Assembly (NCBI GenBank): GCA_021372785.1
Contig: JAJFTT010000071.1
Location: 1-64,000, forward strand
DNA length: 64,000 nt
Origin: Negativicutes bacterium
GTDB taxonomy: Bacteria; Bacillota; JAAYKD01
Direction of reading: 5' to 3'
Position numbers and translations under genes: made by a program. Below are positions 1-8,834 of this stretch, piece by piece. Position 1 is the first letter of the stretch; each line of letters starts with the position of its first letter. The notes below the pieces were generated by a model. That model was not told the DNA's origin. It saw only the letters and a list, made by a program, of their open reading frames with translations, and did no database searches.

Positions 1-133
1 CATCTCCTCTTCGGTCACTCGTTTTTTGAATTGACCGGTTCTTCTTTTCTTCGTCTTTTTTCTTTCGCTGTTTAGTTCTCAAGGATCTGTGTCCTCACGT
101 TCCGGTTTGCTCTTGTTCCGTGAGTGCTTTGTT
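1..133 (-). other. Probable rRNA operon leader (pre-16S)
   Basis: Non-coding stretch downstream (minus strand) of a strong promoter. Read on the minus strand it contains CCTTGAGAACTAAACAGCG, a motif of the kind seen in Firmicute pre-16S leaders, followed by purine-rich sequence up to the window edge. No open frame of note. The inference is that a 16S rRNA gene begins just left of base 1; the rRNA itself is not in the window. Confidence 0.5.
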
Positions 134-162
134 ATAATAGCATAGCGAAATTCCTTTGTCAA
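134..162 (-). promoter_or_regulatory. Sigma-A promoter, probably of an rRNA operon
   Basis: Minus strand: -35 TTGACA (157-162), 17-base spacer, -10 TATTAT (134-139). It points out of the window to the left into a leader with rRNA-operon character. The perfect -35 and ideal spacing fit a very strong stable-RNA promoter. Confidence 0.7.
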
Positions 163-214
163 CTCAAAAACCCTTGAGAATTTGATGTTTCACAAAGAAT
201 TTAATTCTACTCCC

Positions 215-250
215 GAAAAATAAAACAGGCCTCCGCCAAGAGGTCTGTCT
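215..250 (-). terminator. Rho-independent terminator after greA
   Basis: Minus strand: hairpin ACAG(A)CCTC-TTGGCG-GAGG-CCTGT (225-248) followed by a U-rich run. It begins about 20 bases after the greA stop codon, so it most likely ends the greA transcript. Confidence 0.75.
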
Positions 251-268
251 TTTGAAGTAAAAGCCCGA

Positions 269-745
269 TTAGCGGCTGATATTCAGAATTTTATACTTTG
301 AACTGCCAACCGGCAGGGGAACTTCCACAATTTCGCTGACTTTTCTGTTCAGCAAGGCTTTGCCCAAAGGAGATTCGTTGGAGATTTTATTCACAAAGGG
401 ATCGGCCTCGGCTGTGCCCACAATGGTATAGGTAAATTCGTCGCCGTACTCTTCATCGTGCACGGTCACGGTGGCGCCGACGTTAATAATGTCCTGGCCA
501 ATGCCGTCATCTTTGATTACGACAGCATTGCGCAGCATTCTCTCCAGATTCTGAATTTCCCCTTCCACGAAAGCCTGTTCGTTTTTGGCGTCATCATATT
601 CCGAGTTTTCACTCAAGTCACCATATTCTTTCGCTTGCTTAATCCGCTCAGCGATTTCACTGCGTTTTACCGCCTTTAAATACTCTAAACGTTCTTCATT
701 CTTCTTTAAGCCGTCCGCTGTCAAATATACCGGTTGATCGATCAT
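269..745 (-). CDS. greA: Transcription elongation factor GreA
   Basis: GreA binds in the secondary channel of RNA polymerase and stimulates cleavage of backtracked RNA so that stalled complexes can resume. The 158-residue protein has the family layout. An N-terminal coiled coil (about residues 10-75) carries the conserved tip [13 protein letters not shown] with its acidic residues, and a C-terminal FKBP-like domain ends in [18 protein letters not shown]. The open frame also has a GTG at 754, but GAGGTG lies just before the ATG at 745, so that ATG is the likely start. The gene has its own promoter inside the end of dusB and its own terminator. Confidence 0.95.
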   Translation of the reverse strand: MIDQPVYLTADGLKKNEERLEYLKAVKRSEIAERIKQAKEYGDLSENSEYDDAKNEQAFVEGEIQNLERMLRNAVVIKDDGIGQDIINVGATVTVHDEEYGDEFTYTIVGTAEADPFVNKISNESPLGKALLNRKVSEIVEVPLPVGSSKYKILNISR

Positions 746-793
746 TCCTGTCACCTCATAAATTATGTCGTCTGTTCAGCCTAGAATGCACCT

Positions 794-822
794 AGTATAT
801 GCTATTTTGCGAAAACTGTCAA
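794..822 (-). promoter_or_regulatory. greA promoter
   Basis: Minus strand: -35 TTGACA (817-822), 17-base spacer, -10 TATACT (794-799), about 50 bases upstream of the greA start. The -35 box overlaps the last codons of dusB, so greA can be transcribed independently of dusB. Confidence 0.8.
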
Positions 823-1814
823 CAGGATTCCAGGATCTGATCCTCCGGCAGGCCTGCCAGCTCTCTCTGATAGGTCAGCAAAATCCGTTCCATTTCCCCG
901 ACTGATTTGGCGCTGTTCAGCAAAATCCGGATACCGGAAGCACCGCGCAGGCTTTTTAAATACCATGCCCCGTGTTTACGCATTTCACGCACGCCAATAT
1001 GTTCCCCCTTATAGGCAACCAATTCATGCAGATGCCGAATCGCCATTTGAATTCGCTCGCGGTAATTGGGTAAACTTAAGGTCTGACCGTTTGTCAGCAA
1101 GGCTACCGTATTGCGTATCAACCAGGGATTGCCTAAAACAGCGCGCCCAATCATCACGCCGTCGGCACCGGTTTCTTTCTGCATCCGCGCCGCATCTTCC
1201 GGCTGCCAGATATCCCCGTTGCCGATGACAGGAATCGATACCGTCTCCTTCATCTGCTTGATGTAATCCCAGTCTGCTTTACCGCCATAAAATTGATCCC
1301 TGGTTCTGGCATGCAGTGTGATGGCTGCGATGCCGGCGGCTTCGGCTCGTTTGGCCATCTCCAGGCAGTTGATGTTCTGCGCATCCCAGCCCAGCCGCAT
1401 TTTCACCGTAACGGGTACCGCGGCGTGCAAAACGACTGCGGTCATAATCCGAGACGCCAGTTCCGGTTTCAGCATCAAGGCGGAGCCTTCTCCATTTCTG
1501 ACGATTTTTGGCGCCGGACAGCCCATATTCAGATCGATGAGATGCGGCTGCATCCGGTTGATGATTTCCACAGCCTGAAGCATCGGCTCCACTTCGGAGC
1601 CGAATAATTGCACCGCAACAAAGCCCGGCTCGCTGATTTCAGCGATCTTCAGGGTGGCTCTTTGCGAATAGATCAGACCTTTATCGCTGATCATTTCAGT
1701 TACACTCAAAGCGCAGCCCATTTCTTTGCAGATGCGCCGAAAGACAAGATCGGTCACACCGGCCATGGGAGCAAGGACCACAGGATTGGGAAAATGATAA
1801 TCTGCTATCTGCAT
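819..1814 (-). CDS. dusB: tRNA-dihydrouridine synthase (DusB type)
   Basis: A flavin-dependent enzyme that reduces specific uridines in the tRNA D-loop to dihydrouridine. The 331-residue protein is a TIM barrel opening with PVVLAPMAGVTD, the FMN-binding start of the family. It has the active-site segment DLNMGCPAPKIVRNGEGSAL with the catalytic cysteine, then KMRLGWD, TLHARTRDQFYGGKADWD and GNGDIW for substrate and phosphate binding. Length and motifs match DusB of Firmicutes. It lies just upstream of greA on the same strand. Confidence 0.93.
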   Translation of the reverse strand: MQIADYHFPNPVVLAPMAGVTDLVFRRICKEMGCALSVTEMISDKGLIYSQRATLKIAEISEPGFVAVQLFGSEVEPMLQAVEIINRMQPHLIDLNMGCPAPKIVRNGEGSALMLKPELASRIMTAVVLHAAVPVTVKMRLGWDAQNINCLEMAKRAEAAGIAAITLHARTRDQFYGGKADWDYIKQMKETVSIPVIGNGDIWQPEDAARMQKETGADGVMIGRAVLGNPWLIRNTVALLTNGQTLSLPNYRERIQMAIRHLHELVAYKGEHIGVREMRKHGAWYLKSLRGASGIRILLNSAKSVGEMERILLTYQRELAGLPEDQILESC

Positions 1815-1923
1815 TGTTTCACCCGCTTAGAAAAGCTGCCTCAACGGATGAGACAGCCTGTATATTTTTATCTGCCGACTTTTTGTTTATCATATCATAT
1901 CTGTGTGAAAAAAGAAAGGCAGG

Positions 1924-1952
1924 TTGATTTTTTCCGTTGAAATGGTTATACT
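1924..1952 (+). promoter_or_regulatory. Promoter of the M20 amidohydrolase gene
   Basis: -35 TTGATT (1924-1929), 17-base spacer, -10 TATACT (1947-1952), 43 bases before the ATG at 1995. A GGAGGAGG ribosome binding site follows at 1981-1988. Confidence 0.7.
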
Positions 1953-1994
1953 GAAGAGAGTCAAGAAGAGAGTTTTTTATGGAGGAGGAATCGT

Positions 1995-3413
1995 ATGAGT
2001 TACCGTGAAGATCTGGCGCAGTTAATCGACGCCAAAAAGGACGCATTCTGCCATATCAGTGATGAAATTTGGGGGTTTGCCGAATCCAGATTCCAGGAAG
2101 TAAAGTCATCGCAGCTGCAAGCGCAGTATCTGACGGAGCAGGGATTTCGCGTTACGCAGGGTTTAGCCGGTGAGGCTACGGCAATTTTAGCTGAATTCGG
2201 CAGCGGCATACCGGTCATTGCCTTGCTTGGAGAATTTGATGCTCTTTCCGGTCTTTCTCAGGAAGCGGACAATACGGTGCACACACCAATTGTGCCGGGT
2301 AAGGATGGTCATGGCTGCGGGCATAATCTCTTGGGTACTGCTTCTTTGGCTGCTGCGGTTGCCTTAAAGGAATATATGGAGCAGCAGAAATTAGCCGGTA
2401 CCATTCGTTATTATGGCTGCCCTGCCGAAGAAAATGCCGGAGGCAAGGCCTTTTTGGTCCGTGACGGCTACTTCAAAGACTGCGATATTGCAATCACCTG
2501 GCATCCTGGCAGCATCAATGGCGTGACACCCACCGGTTCTCTGGCCAATTTCCGCGCCTTTTTTACCTTCCATGGCAAATCCGCTCATGCCGCCGGAGCG
2601 CCTCATCTCGGCCGCAGCGCTTTGGACGCCGTGGAAATTATGGACGTCGGCGTCAATTATATGCGTGAACATATGATCGATGAAGCGCGCATCCATTATG
2701 CCATCATCAATACCGGCGGCACAGCGCCCAATGTTGTGCAGTCGGAAGCCCAGGTGCTGTATGCCATCCGCGCTCCCAAAGTCACCCAGGTGATGGAGCT
2801 GTATGAACGCGTCTGCAATGTGGCACGCGGGGCCGCTTTGATTACGGAAACAACGGTCGACATCCGGCAGGTAGCCGCTTACTCCGATTACATTGCCAAC
2901 GACGTGATCAACAGCCGTCTCTCAGAGCATATGGACGCTTTCTTGCCGGTTGGCTATACAGAAGAAGAATTGGCTTATGCCAAAGCCTTCCAGGCGGTGA
3001 TTACCGACCTCGACCGCAACAATTTGAAAGTGGAAGCAAAGCGGATCGCCGGTCACGATGCCGGCAAATTGCTGGAAAAACCGCTTTTTGATTTCAAAAT
3101 AGAACAGAAAGGCGCCAGCAAAGGTTCGACCGACGTTGGTGATGTCTCCTGGGTTGTACCAACCGGTCAATTCAGCGTTGTCACCTTAGCTGCCGGAACG
3201 CCGGGCCATGCCTGGCAAACCGTTGCGCAGGGTAAGAGTTCCATCGCGCATAAGGGAATGCTGCTGGCAGCTAAAATCATGGCGGCCGCCGCCTATGATT
3301 TCCTGACCAATCCAAAGCTGATCCAAGAGGCGAAAGCCGCCTGGCTCGCCGATCTCGACGGGGAAACCTATCCCAATGCTTTGCCGCGTGATGCCAAACC
3401 GGAAATTTGGTAA
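1995..3413 (+). CDS. M20-family amidohydrolase, AbgB-like
   Basis: A zinc-dependent amidohydrolase of peptidase family M20, closest in look to AbgB, the subunit that cleaves p-aminobenzoyl-glutamate. Visible features in 472 residues are GKDGHGCGHNLLG (metal ligands), CPAEENAGGK with the catalytic glutamate pair, TWHPGS, and the lid-domain segment FRAFFTFHGKSAHAAGAPHLGRSALDA. It stands alone on the plus strand between its own promoter and terminator. No abgA or abgT partner is beside it, so the substrate is uncertain; a general role in hydrolysing acylated or glutamyl amides is the safest reading. Confidence 0.85.
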   Translation: MSYREDLAQLIDAKKDAFCHISDEIWGFAESRFQEVKSSQLQAQYLTEQGFRVTQGLAGEATAILAEFGSGIPVIALLGEFDALSGLSQEADNTVHTPIVPGKDGHGCGHNLLGTASLAAAVALKEYMEQQKLAGTIRYYGCPAEENAGGKAFLVRDGYFKDCDIAITWHPGSINGVTPTGSLANFRAFFTFHGKSAHAAGAPHLGRSALDAVEIMDVGVNYMREHMIDEARIHYAIINTGGTAPNVVQSEAQVLYAIRAPKVTQVMELYERVCNVARGAALITETTVDIRQVAAYSDYIANDVINSRLSEHMDAFLPVGYTEEELAYAKAFQAVITDLDRNNLKVEAKRIAGHDAGKLLEKPLFDFKIEQKGASKGSTDVGDVSWVVPTGQFSVVTLAAGTPGHAWQTVAQGKSSIAHKGMLLAAKIMAAAAYDFLTNPKLIQEAKAAWLADLDGETYPNALPRDAKPEIW

Positions 3414-3500
3414 ATTGGTTTGATTGCAATCTCAAATACTGGCTTGGTGTATTAACAGGCAATCCTTGAGCAACCGCGCGGACCAGCTGCCTGCCAGTTA

Positions 3501-3551
3501 AAAAACTGCTTTTCTTGATGGTTCGCCTGTATCAAGAAAAGCAGTTTTTTT
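3501..3551 (+). terminator. Rho-independent terminator after the M20 gene
   Basis: Long perfect stem: AAAAACTGCTTTTCTTGAT, an 11-base loop, then its complement, ending in seven T. It lies about 90 bases after the M20 stop and probably works in both directions. Confidence 0.85.
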
Positions 3552-3730
3552 ATCGCATTTCTCCCATTATTTAGGTCGATTTGGTAAGCAGTCATTTCTC
3601 AAGATAGAAATATCACTGTTTCTCTTGCGGCTTTGAGGAGTTTATTTTCTGTAACATTCATGCTTTTATAAATTCCGATCTGAATCCTCTAAGCAATCGC
3701 AGTTGCGCAGAAAATAGGAGAAAAAACAAA
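3552..3730. other. Intergenic region before the ABC exporter operon
   Basis: No open frame or RNA gene seen. It should hold the promoter of the following operon (a TATAAA occurs near 3667), but I could not find a convincing -35 partner. AATAGGAG at about 3714-3721 is the ribosome binding site of the ATPase gene. Confidence 0.4.
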
Positions 3731-4726
3731 ATGAGCTTAATCGTCTCGAATTTAACCAAGAAATATGAAGACAAGACCGTGCTGGATCACTTAAGTTTTC
3801 AAATGATAAAACCGGGTGTCTATGCGCTGCTCGGTACAAACGGCGCCGGTAAAACAACCGCGATCCGGATGATGCTGGGTATGCTTTCCCGTGACAACGG
3901 CGAGGTGCTTTGGAACAATCGGCCCCTGGATACCGCTACCTGCAATGTCGGTTATCTGGCGGAAGAACGTGGCCTTTATCCCAAATATGCTTTGATGGAC
4001 CAACTCATCTACTTTGCCAGGCTGCGCAATGTGCCGACAGCGGAAGCGAAAAAGCGCATCAGCGATTGGGCGGAACGGTTGGAAGTGACGGAGTACTTAT
4101 ACCCAGGCTATGCCAATGGCAGCCTGGCCGACACCACCGGCAAGAGAGCCGGCTTTGGTTTTGGCAGCAAACGCAGAAAAGCAGCTCCGCCAAAATTGGC
4201 AGATCAGCTTTCCAAAGGCAATCAGCAGAAAATTCAATTTATGACAGCCTTGATTTCCGATCCGGAGCTGATCATCCTGGACGAACCTTTATCCGGCCTC
4301 GATCCGATCAATACCGATTTGTTCCGCAATATCATCCGCGATGAAATAGACAAGGGCAAATACCTGATCATGTCCAGCCATCAGATGGCTACGGTGGAGG
4401 AATTCTGCAGCGACCTGACCATCCTTGACCGCGGCAAAGTCATCTTACAGGGACATCTGAATGAAATTAAAAAAAGTTACGGCAGAGTCAATCTCAAGCT
4501 GAAAGTGGAGCAGGATATTTCGCAGCTGCTTGACGCGGCGGCAGTGCAGCTGATTGCAGAAAAGGAATATGAATATCAATTGAAGGTGAGCGGGCAGGAA
4601 CAGGCCAATCTGTTGCTTTCAATGCTGATCGCCCGGCAGATCAGCATTATCACCTTTGATCTGCGTGAACCTTCGCTGCATGAGATTTTCGTGAAAGTAG
4701 TAGGTGAATCCAATGAAACTGAATAA
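3731..4726 (+). CDS. ABC transporter ATP-binding protein (NatA-like) with an insertion before the signature motif
   Basis: ATPase of an ABC-2 type exporter. Of 331 residues, Walker A is GTNGAGKT (about 35-42), the signature is LSKGNQQK (about 160-167), Walker B is LIILDEPLSGLDP, and the switch histidine lies in IMSSHQM. The C-terminal extension (from about 230) is typical of NatA-type exporters. A basic, glycine-rich stretch of about 30 residues (about 127-157, around KRAGFGFGSKRRK) sits directly before the signature motif, where relatives have only a short linker. The gene overlaps the first permease, so the three genes form one operon. The exported substrate is unknown; sodium/drug export by NatAB is the nearest analogy. 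Confidence 0.85.
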   Translation: MSLIVSNLTKKYEDKTVLDHLSFQMIKPGVYALLGTNGAGKTTAIRMMLGMLSRDNGEVLWNNRPLDTATCNVGYLAEERGLYPKYALMDQLIYFARLRNVPTAEAKKRISDWAERLEVTEYLYPGYANGSLADTTGKRAGFGFGSKRRKAAPPKLADQLSKGNQQKIQFMTALISDPELIILDEPLSGLDPINTDLFRNIIRDEIDKGKYLIMSSHQMATVEEFCSDLTILDRGKVILQGHLNEIKKSYGRVNLKLKVEQDISQLLDAAAVQLIAEKEYEYQLKVSGQEQANLLLSMLIARQISIITFDLREPSLHEIFVKVVGESNETE

Positions 4727-6044
4727 GAATGACTTTACCGGTATCGGCAAAGTTTATTCTTTCACCTTAACGCAATATGCCAAAAGCAAAGCCAATCTCA
4801 TTGCGTTGGCGATCATGCTGCTGCTGGTTCTGGTCAGTGTCCCGCTGGTAGTATTATTCAAAGGCAATCCAACGGAAGGGATACCAACGACAAATCTGAG
4901 CAAAGTTTATCTTCTCAATGAAACCGGTTTTGCCTTGCAATTGGAAAAGGCGGCCCAGCATAATCCACAGCTTGCTGATGTTACCTTTCTTGAAGTTGAA
5001 TCTGTTCCTGAGAACGCTGCGGGTCAGCTCACAGCAGAAGAACTATTCCTCCATCTCTATCCTGCCAACCATACCTACGCCATTGATGTTTTTTCGTCGA
5101 GCGCGAGTGCGCTGAGTAATGCTGAGATTTCGCAGCTGACATCCCTGATTTCCTATTTGTTTAGCCAAGCGCGCTTGTCAGGTCTGGGTGTCACGGCAGA
5201 GCAGTTTGGCGTGGTGATGTCGGGTTACAGCAGCAGTATCAGCAGTATTGAGGAGTATCTTCATCCACGCCAATCGCTTGGTATGGATGCGAAATTCCTG
5301 ATTCAATATATTTATGCAATTCTTGTGATGATTCTCTGCCTCACCTCTTCAATTTATATTATCCGCACCATCATCGAAGAAAAATCCTCCAAACTGGTTG
5401 AGCTGCTGATGATCAGCATCAAACCGCTGGCTATGATCGCGGGTAAAATTCTGGCAGTCATGACCTATGTTTTCGGCATGATTCTTGGGCTTGGTGCCGC
5501 TTTTCTGCTTTCTTATTGGCTAACCGGTTATTTTGCCGATGTTTCCATCATCACGACGATGTTAACCGGTCTTGGCTTTTCCTCCGCTTTGCTCAACATC
5601 GGCTGGTTTACGATCGTCATCGTTTTGGTCTCTTTGCTGCTTGGTTACTTAACCTTCTCGTTGATCGCCGGCATCGCCGGTACCAGCTGTTCTTCCATGG
5701 AAGATGTGAATTCCGCCAGTCAGCTAACGACGATGATTGTCATGGCAGGTTATCTGATATCGCTTTTTGCTGTGAATTTTGAAAACAGCGCGGTCAGTAT
5801 CATCACCTCCCTCTCTCCCATCGTCGCTGTTTTCTGCGCTCCGGTTGCTTTTGTCAGCGGCAATATTTCTTTCACCATTCTGCTGCTCTCCTGGTTTTTA
5901 CAAGCCTTGACCGTGGCGTTTCTGGCTTGGTTCTGCGCAAGGATTTACCAGGATTTGCTGCTGCACAAAGGCAGCCGGGTAGAATTCAAGGAAATGCTGG
6001 TCATGGCCAAAAACAATAAAGTATCTGTAAAGGTAGGTAAATGA
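4713..6044 (+). CDS. ABC-2 type permease (first of two)
   Basis: Membrane subunit of the exporter. It has an N-terminal transmembrane helix (AIMLLLVLVSVPLVVLF), a large extracellular domain of about 150 residues, then about five more helices, including SSIYIIRTIIEEKSSKLVELLMISIKP, the intracellular coupling-helix motif of NatB-like ABC-2 permeases. I use the ATG at 4713, with AGGTG six bases upstream, rather than the GTG at 4704 that forms part of that site. The start overlaps the end of the ATPase gene, and the stop overlaps the next permease region, so translation is probably coupled. Confidence 0.82.
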   Translation: MKLNKNDFTGIGKVYSFTLTQYAKSKANLIALAIMLLLVLVSVPLVVLFKGNPTEGIPTTNLSKVYLLNETGFALQLEKAAQHNPQLADVTFLEVESVPENAAGQLTAEELFLHLYPANHTYAIDVFSSSASALSNAEISQLTSLISYLFSQARLSGLGVTAEQFGVVMSGYSSSISSIEEYLHPRQSLGMDAKFLIQYIYAILVMILCLTSSIYIIRTIIEEKSSKLVELLMISIKPLAMIAGKILAVMTYVFGMILGLGAAFLLSYWLTGYFADVSIITTMLTGLGFSSALLNIGWFTIVIVLVSLLLGYLTFSLIAGIAGTSCSSMEDVNSASQLTTMIVMAGYLISLFAVNFENSAVSIITSLSPIVAVFCAPVAFVSGNISFTILLLSWFLQALTVAFLAWFCARIYQDLLLHKGSRVEFKEMLVMAKNNKVSVKVGK

Positions 6045-6045
6045 A

Positions 6046-7392
6046 ATGAAAAATATCTTGAAAGGTTTACCTGCCATTTTCTCCTTTACTTTCAACCAAC
6101 AGATCAGAAGCAAAACCTACAAACTCCTGACCATTGGGCTGGCAGTTCTTTGCTTTCTGATTCCCGCCGTCAGCATGACCCTCGTCGCTTATTTGAATGG
6201 CAGCGAATCCGACCAACTGACTGTTTCTTTCGTCAGGCAGGTTTATGTGGTCGATACCAGCAATACCACTAAACTGGATTATACTTTCCTGAACAGCTTG
6301 GGCAATGCTGAATTTGCCAATCTTCTCTACGTCAATTACGACGATCTGAACACCGCCAATCAGGCCGCGCAGCGCTCTGATGGAAGTGTTTTAATTCTGC
6401 TGATGGAAAAGAGTGCGGCGGGATTCGCTCTGCATCTGCTTTTACCGGATCAAACCAAGCTGACAGAACAAGACGCCCGCGGTTTTGAACGGTTTTTCAG
6501 CGCCAACTTTCAATCTGTCTTGATTCAAAAATCCAGTCTCAATCTGCCGCAGATTCTTGAATTAACCACACCCATTGCGGTTCAAATCAAAACCGAAAGC
6601 CAAACGCCCGCGATTGAACCTGTTGCCACTGCCAAAACAGTCCTATCTTACGTTCTACCTTATCTCAATATGATGCTGCTCTATTTTCTGATTCTGGCGT
6701 ACGGGCAGGGGGTTGCCAACAGCGTGATTATGGAAAAAACTTCAAGGTTGATGGATACTTTTTTGGTCGCTGTGCAGCCGTCGGCTATGGTTTTCGGTAA
6801 GGTTTTTGCCATCGCGCTCTCCGGTTTGCTGCAGCTAGGCATCTGGCTGCTCTCCGTGATTGGTGGCTTTGCCTGCGGGACCTTCTTCGTTCAGGCAATG
6901 CATCCAAAAGCCAGCCTGGGAATCATGCAATTGTTCGATTCTTTCGGCGCTTTCTCCGGTATGTTTACAGTCTCCGGTCTTGTGGTTGCTCTGCTTGTTC
7001 TGATCAGCGGTTTCCTGCTTTACTGCGCTTTGGCTGCAATCGGCGGCGCCGTCGCCAGCAAACCGGAGGATTTGTCCTCAACCAATCAACTATTTATCTT
7101 GACGTTGGTCATCAGTTTTTTTAGTGTTTTTGCTTTCAGCGGAGGTTTCTCTTCCGGAGGTTTCACGAATACCGCCTGGCTGAACTGGATTCCTTTCACT
7201 GCTATCATGATTGTACCCAGCCGCGTTCTGCTGGGGCAAATGAGCCTGTTGGCCGCCATGGGGTCCCTTGCGGTGATCCTGCTGACGACTGGCTTGGTGA
7301 TGCTGCTGGCCGGCAAACTCTACACGATGATGTCGCTCTATAAAGGCAACCCGCCAAGTATTAAGAAGATTTTGCTCATTTTATACCGATAA
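6046..7392 (+). CDS. ABC-2 type permease (second of two)
   Basis: A paralogue of the preceding permease with the same topology: one helix near the N terminus, an extracellular domain (about residues 45-205), then a bundle of about five helices. The coupling motif is VANSVIMEKTSRLMDTFLVAVQPSAMVFGK. Two different permeases with a single ATPase suggest a heterodimeric membrane channel. The start lies one base after the previous stop codon. No accessory gene follows that would reveal the substrate; a repeat-rich region begins about 70 bases downstream. Confidence 0.82.
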   Translation: MKNILKGLPAIFSFTFNQQIRSKTYKLLTIGLAVLCFLIPAVSMTLVAYLNGSESDQLTVSFVRQVYVVDTSNTTKLDYTFLNSLGNAEFANLLYVNYDDLNTANQAAQRSDGSVLILLMEKSAAGFALHLLLPDQTKLTEQDARGFERFFSANFQSVLIQKSSLNLPQILELTTPIAVQIKTESQTPAIEPVATAKTVLSYVLPYLNMMLLYFLILAYGQGVANSVIMEKTSRLMDTFLVAVQPSAMVFGKVFAIALSGLLQLGIWLLSVIGGFACGTFFVQAMHPKASLGIMQLFDSFGAFSGMFTVSGLVVALLVLISGFLLYCALAAIGGAVASKPEDLSSTNQLFILTLVISFFSVFAFSGGFSSGGFTNTAWLNWIPFTAIMIVPSRVLLGQMSLLAAMGSLAVILLTTGLVMLLAGKLYTMMSLYKGNPPSIKKILLILYR

Positions 7393-7461
7393 GGCAGAAT
7401 GTAAAAGATGTTTCTTGCTGCTCAGAAATCATCAGAAAAACTGCTCAGACACACATAAAAA

Positions 7462-7603
7462 GAGGCTGCAGCAAAACAGCCAAAAAAACAGAGCCAAGTG
7501 GCTGCGAAATGATATGCTCCCCATAGAGTAGACACTCGAAATAACAAAAGTTCGAGACTACACAATGGGGAGCAGATGATTTTTCCGTTTTGCTACAGCT
7601 CCT
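7462..7603. repeat. MITE-like element bounded by inverted repeats
   Basis: About 140 bases bounded by inverted repeats: GAGGCTGCAGCAAAAC at the left and the complement of AGGAGCTGTAGCAAAAC at the right. Inside is an imperfect palindrome (7515-7573) whose arms begin GCTCCCCAT and meet at CTCGAA/TTCGAG. It contains no gene. The same terminal motif recurs at 9634-9676, just past a transposase remnant, and at 50629-50655. A small non-autonomous element related to the IS1182-type remnant nearby is the best reading; it could also act as a terminator for the ABC operon. Confidence 0.55.
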
Positions 7604-7668
7604 CGTATTAGGTTGATAACCGAAAGAGATGCGGCAGATAAGACAACACCCCCGTCGCACCGGAACAC

Positions 7669-8526
7669 TCACTTAAAACTGCCGGCGAACTGATCCAGAT
7701 TTGTCCAACCGTGGACTCTAACCCTGGGGATCAAGAATTGGTTGTCTTCGGGGGTGGCTAAGCCATAGGTAACGATAACCGCCGAAGTATAGCCGGCCTC
7801 TTTCACCAACTGCGGTGTAATTTCACTGTAAGAACCGCTGGGATAACAGAAGGATTTTACCGATATATTCAATTTCTCTTCCAGCATTTTTTTGGAATTA
7901 CTGATTTCCAGTTTCTGATCATCGTTACTGATCGCCTTTAAATCCAGGTGATGTTGTGTATGGCTGCCGATCTCAATGCCTGCGTTTGTCAGCGTTTTCG
8001 TTTCCTCCCAAGTGAGGTAATTGGCTCGGTCCAGTAATTCGGTCACCAGATAAACGGTACCTGTAAAGTCAAACTCCTTCATAATGGGCCATGCCTGCTT
8101 ATAAAAGGAAGCATAGCCATCATCAAATGTCAAAACTACCGTTTTGGCGGGGATTTTTTTGCTGGCCAGCATTTCCTGAGCAGCGGACATTGTAGCCGTA
8201 TGATACCCGTTATCGGATAAATATTCCATCTGGGCTCTGAAATTCTCCGCCGATACATAAAGACTGTTGGAGCCGGTTCCAATTTCATGATACATGAAGA
8301 TCGGAATTGAAGTTCCGGTGTATTCAATGGGCGGCATAGCATTCTGACGGTTATTGGTGAATTTCATTTTACAGATACAACAAATAGAGGCTGACAGAAT
8401 TGCCAAAATTGTAAGAGAGAAAAGAAACCTCAGGAGACGCTTGCTCTTTCGCTTGTTCTTTCGCTTGTTCTTCTTCTTGTCCGTAGATCCCAATACTTGT
8501 CTCTTAACCATTGCCACATCTCGCAT
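7669..8526 (-). CDS. Membrane-anchored polysaccharide deacetylase (NodB domain)
   Basis: A metal-dependent deacetylase of carbohydrate esterase family 4, likely acting on cell-wall or exopolysaccharide sugars outside the membrane. The N terminus is strongly basic (about residues 15-30) and is followed by one transmembrane helix (LLRFLFSLTILAILSASICCI). The NodB domain has PIFMYHEIG, VLTFDDGYASFY with the catalytic and metal aspartates, and EIGSHTQHHLDL with metal-binding histidines. The lysine-rich leader is encoded by 12-base tandem repeats. The start at 8526 is not fixed by a good ribosome binding site; an ATG at 8511 is an alternative. Confidence 0.85.
   Translation of the reverse strand: MRDVAMVKRQVLGSTDKKKNKRKNKRKSKRLLRFLFSLTILAILSASICCICKMKFTNNRQNAMPPIEYTGTSIPIFMYHEIGTGSNSLYVSAENFRAQMEYLSDNGYHTATMSAAQEMLASKKIPAKTVVLTFDDGYASFYKQAWPIMKEFDFTGTVYLVTELLDRANYLTWEETKTLTNAGIEIGSHTQHHLDLKAISNDDQKLEISNSKKMLEEKLNISVKSFCYPSGSYSEITPQLVKEAGYTSAVIVTYGLATPEDNQFLIPRVRVHGWTNLDQFAGSFK
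8440..8482 (-). repeat. 12-base tandem repeat coding a lysine/arginine-rich segment
   Basis: The unit TCGCTTGTTCTT (plus strand) occurs in about three near-identical copies. It encodes the K-N-K-R repeats at the cytoplasmic N terminus of the deacetylase. Slippage here would change the length of the basic leader by four residues per unit. Confidence 0.7.
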
Positions 8527-8834
8527 TCTTGATTAAAATTGCTTATGCATACTCTCTATTATCCAATGCAACAGAGAGTAACCGGATACGCAAGCATTAT
8601 ACCCCTAATGAGCACCGAACGCAATCGGAGTCTCGGTTTAGATGTGCCCGTGTGAATCTGTTGTTTTTACTGTGTTCCCCAGTCTTCCGCGGTTCGGATC
8701 CCGGGTGTTAATGCCCATCTTCCCCACCCCTGACATTCATCCTACCATTTCGGCGCAGCCCAGAGCTTCATTACTAAAGTCAGGGACCCCGAGAAGAGGT
8801 CAACCATAGGCGGCAGCAAGACTCCGGCGCAAAT
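8527..8834. other. Gene-free region between deacetylase and transposase remnant
   Basis: No convincing gene on either strand. The part from about 8620 is richer in G+C than its surroundings and shows no homology I recognise; it may be debris of the mobile element whose 3' end follows. Confidence 0.4.
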
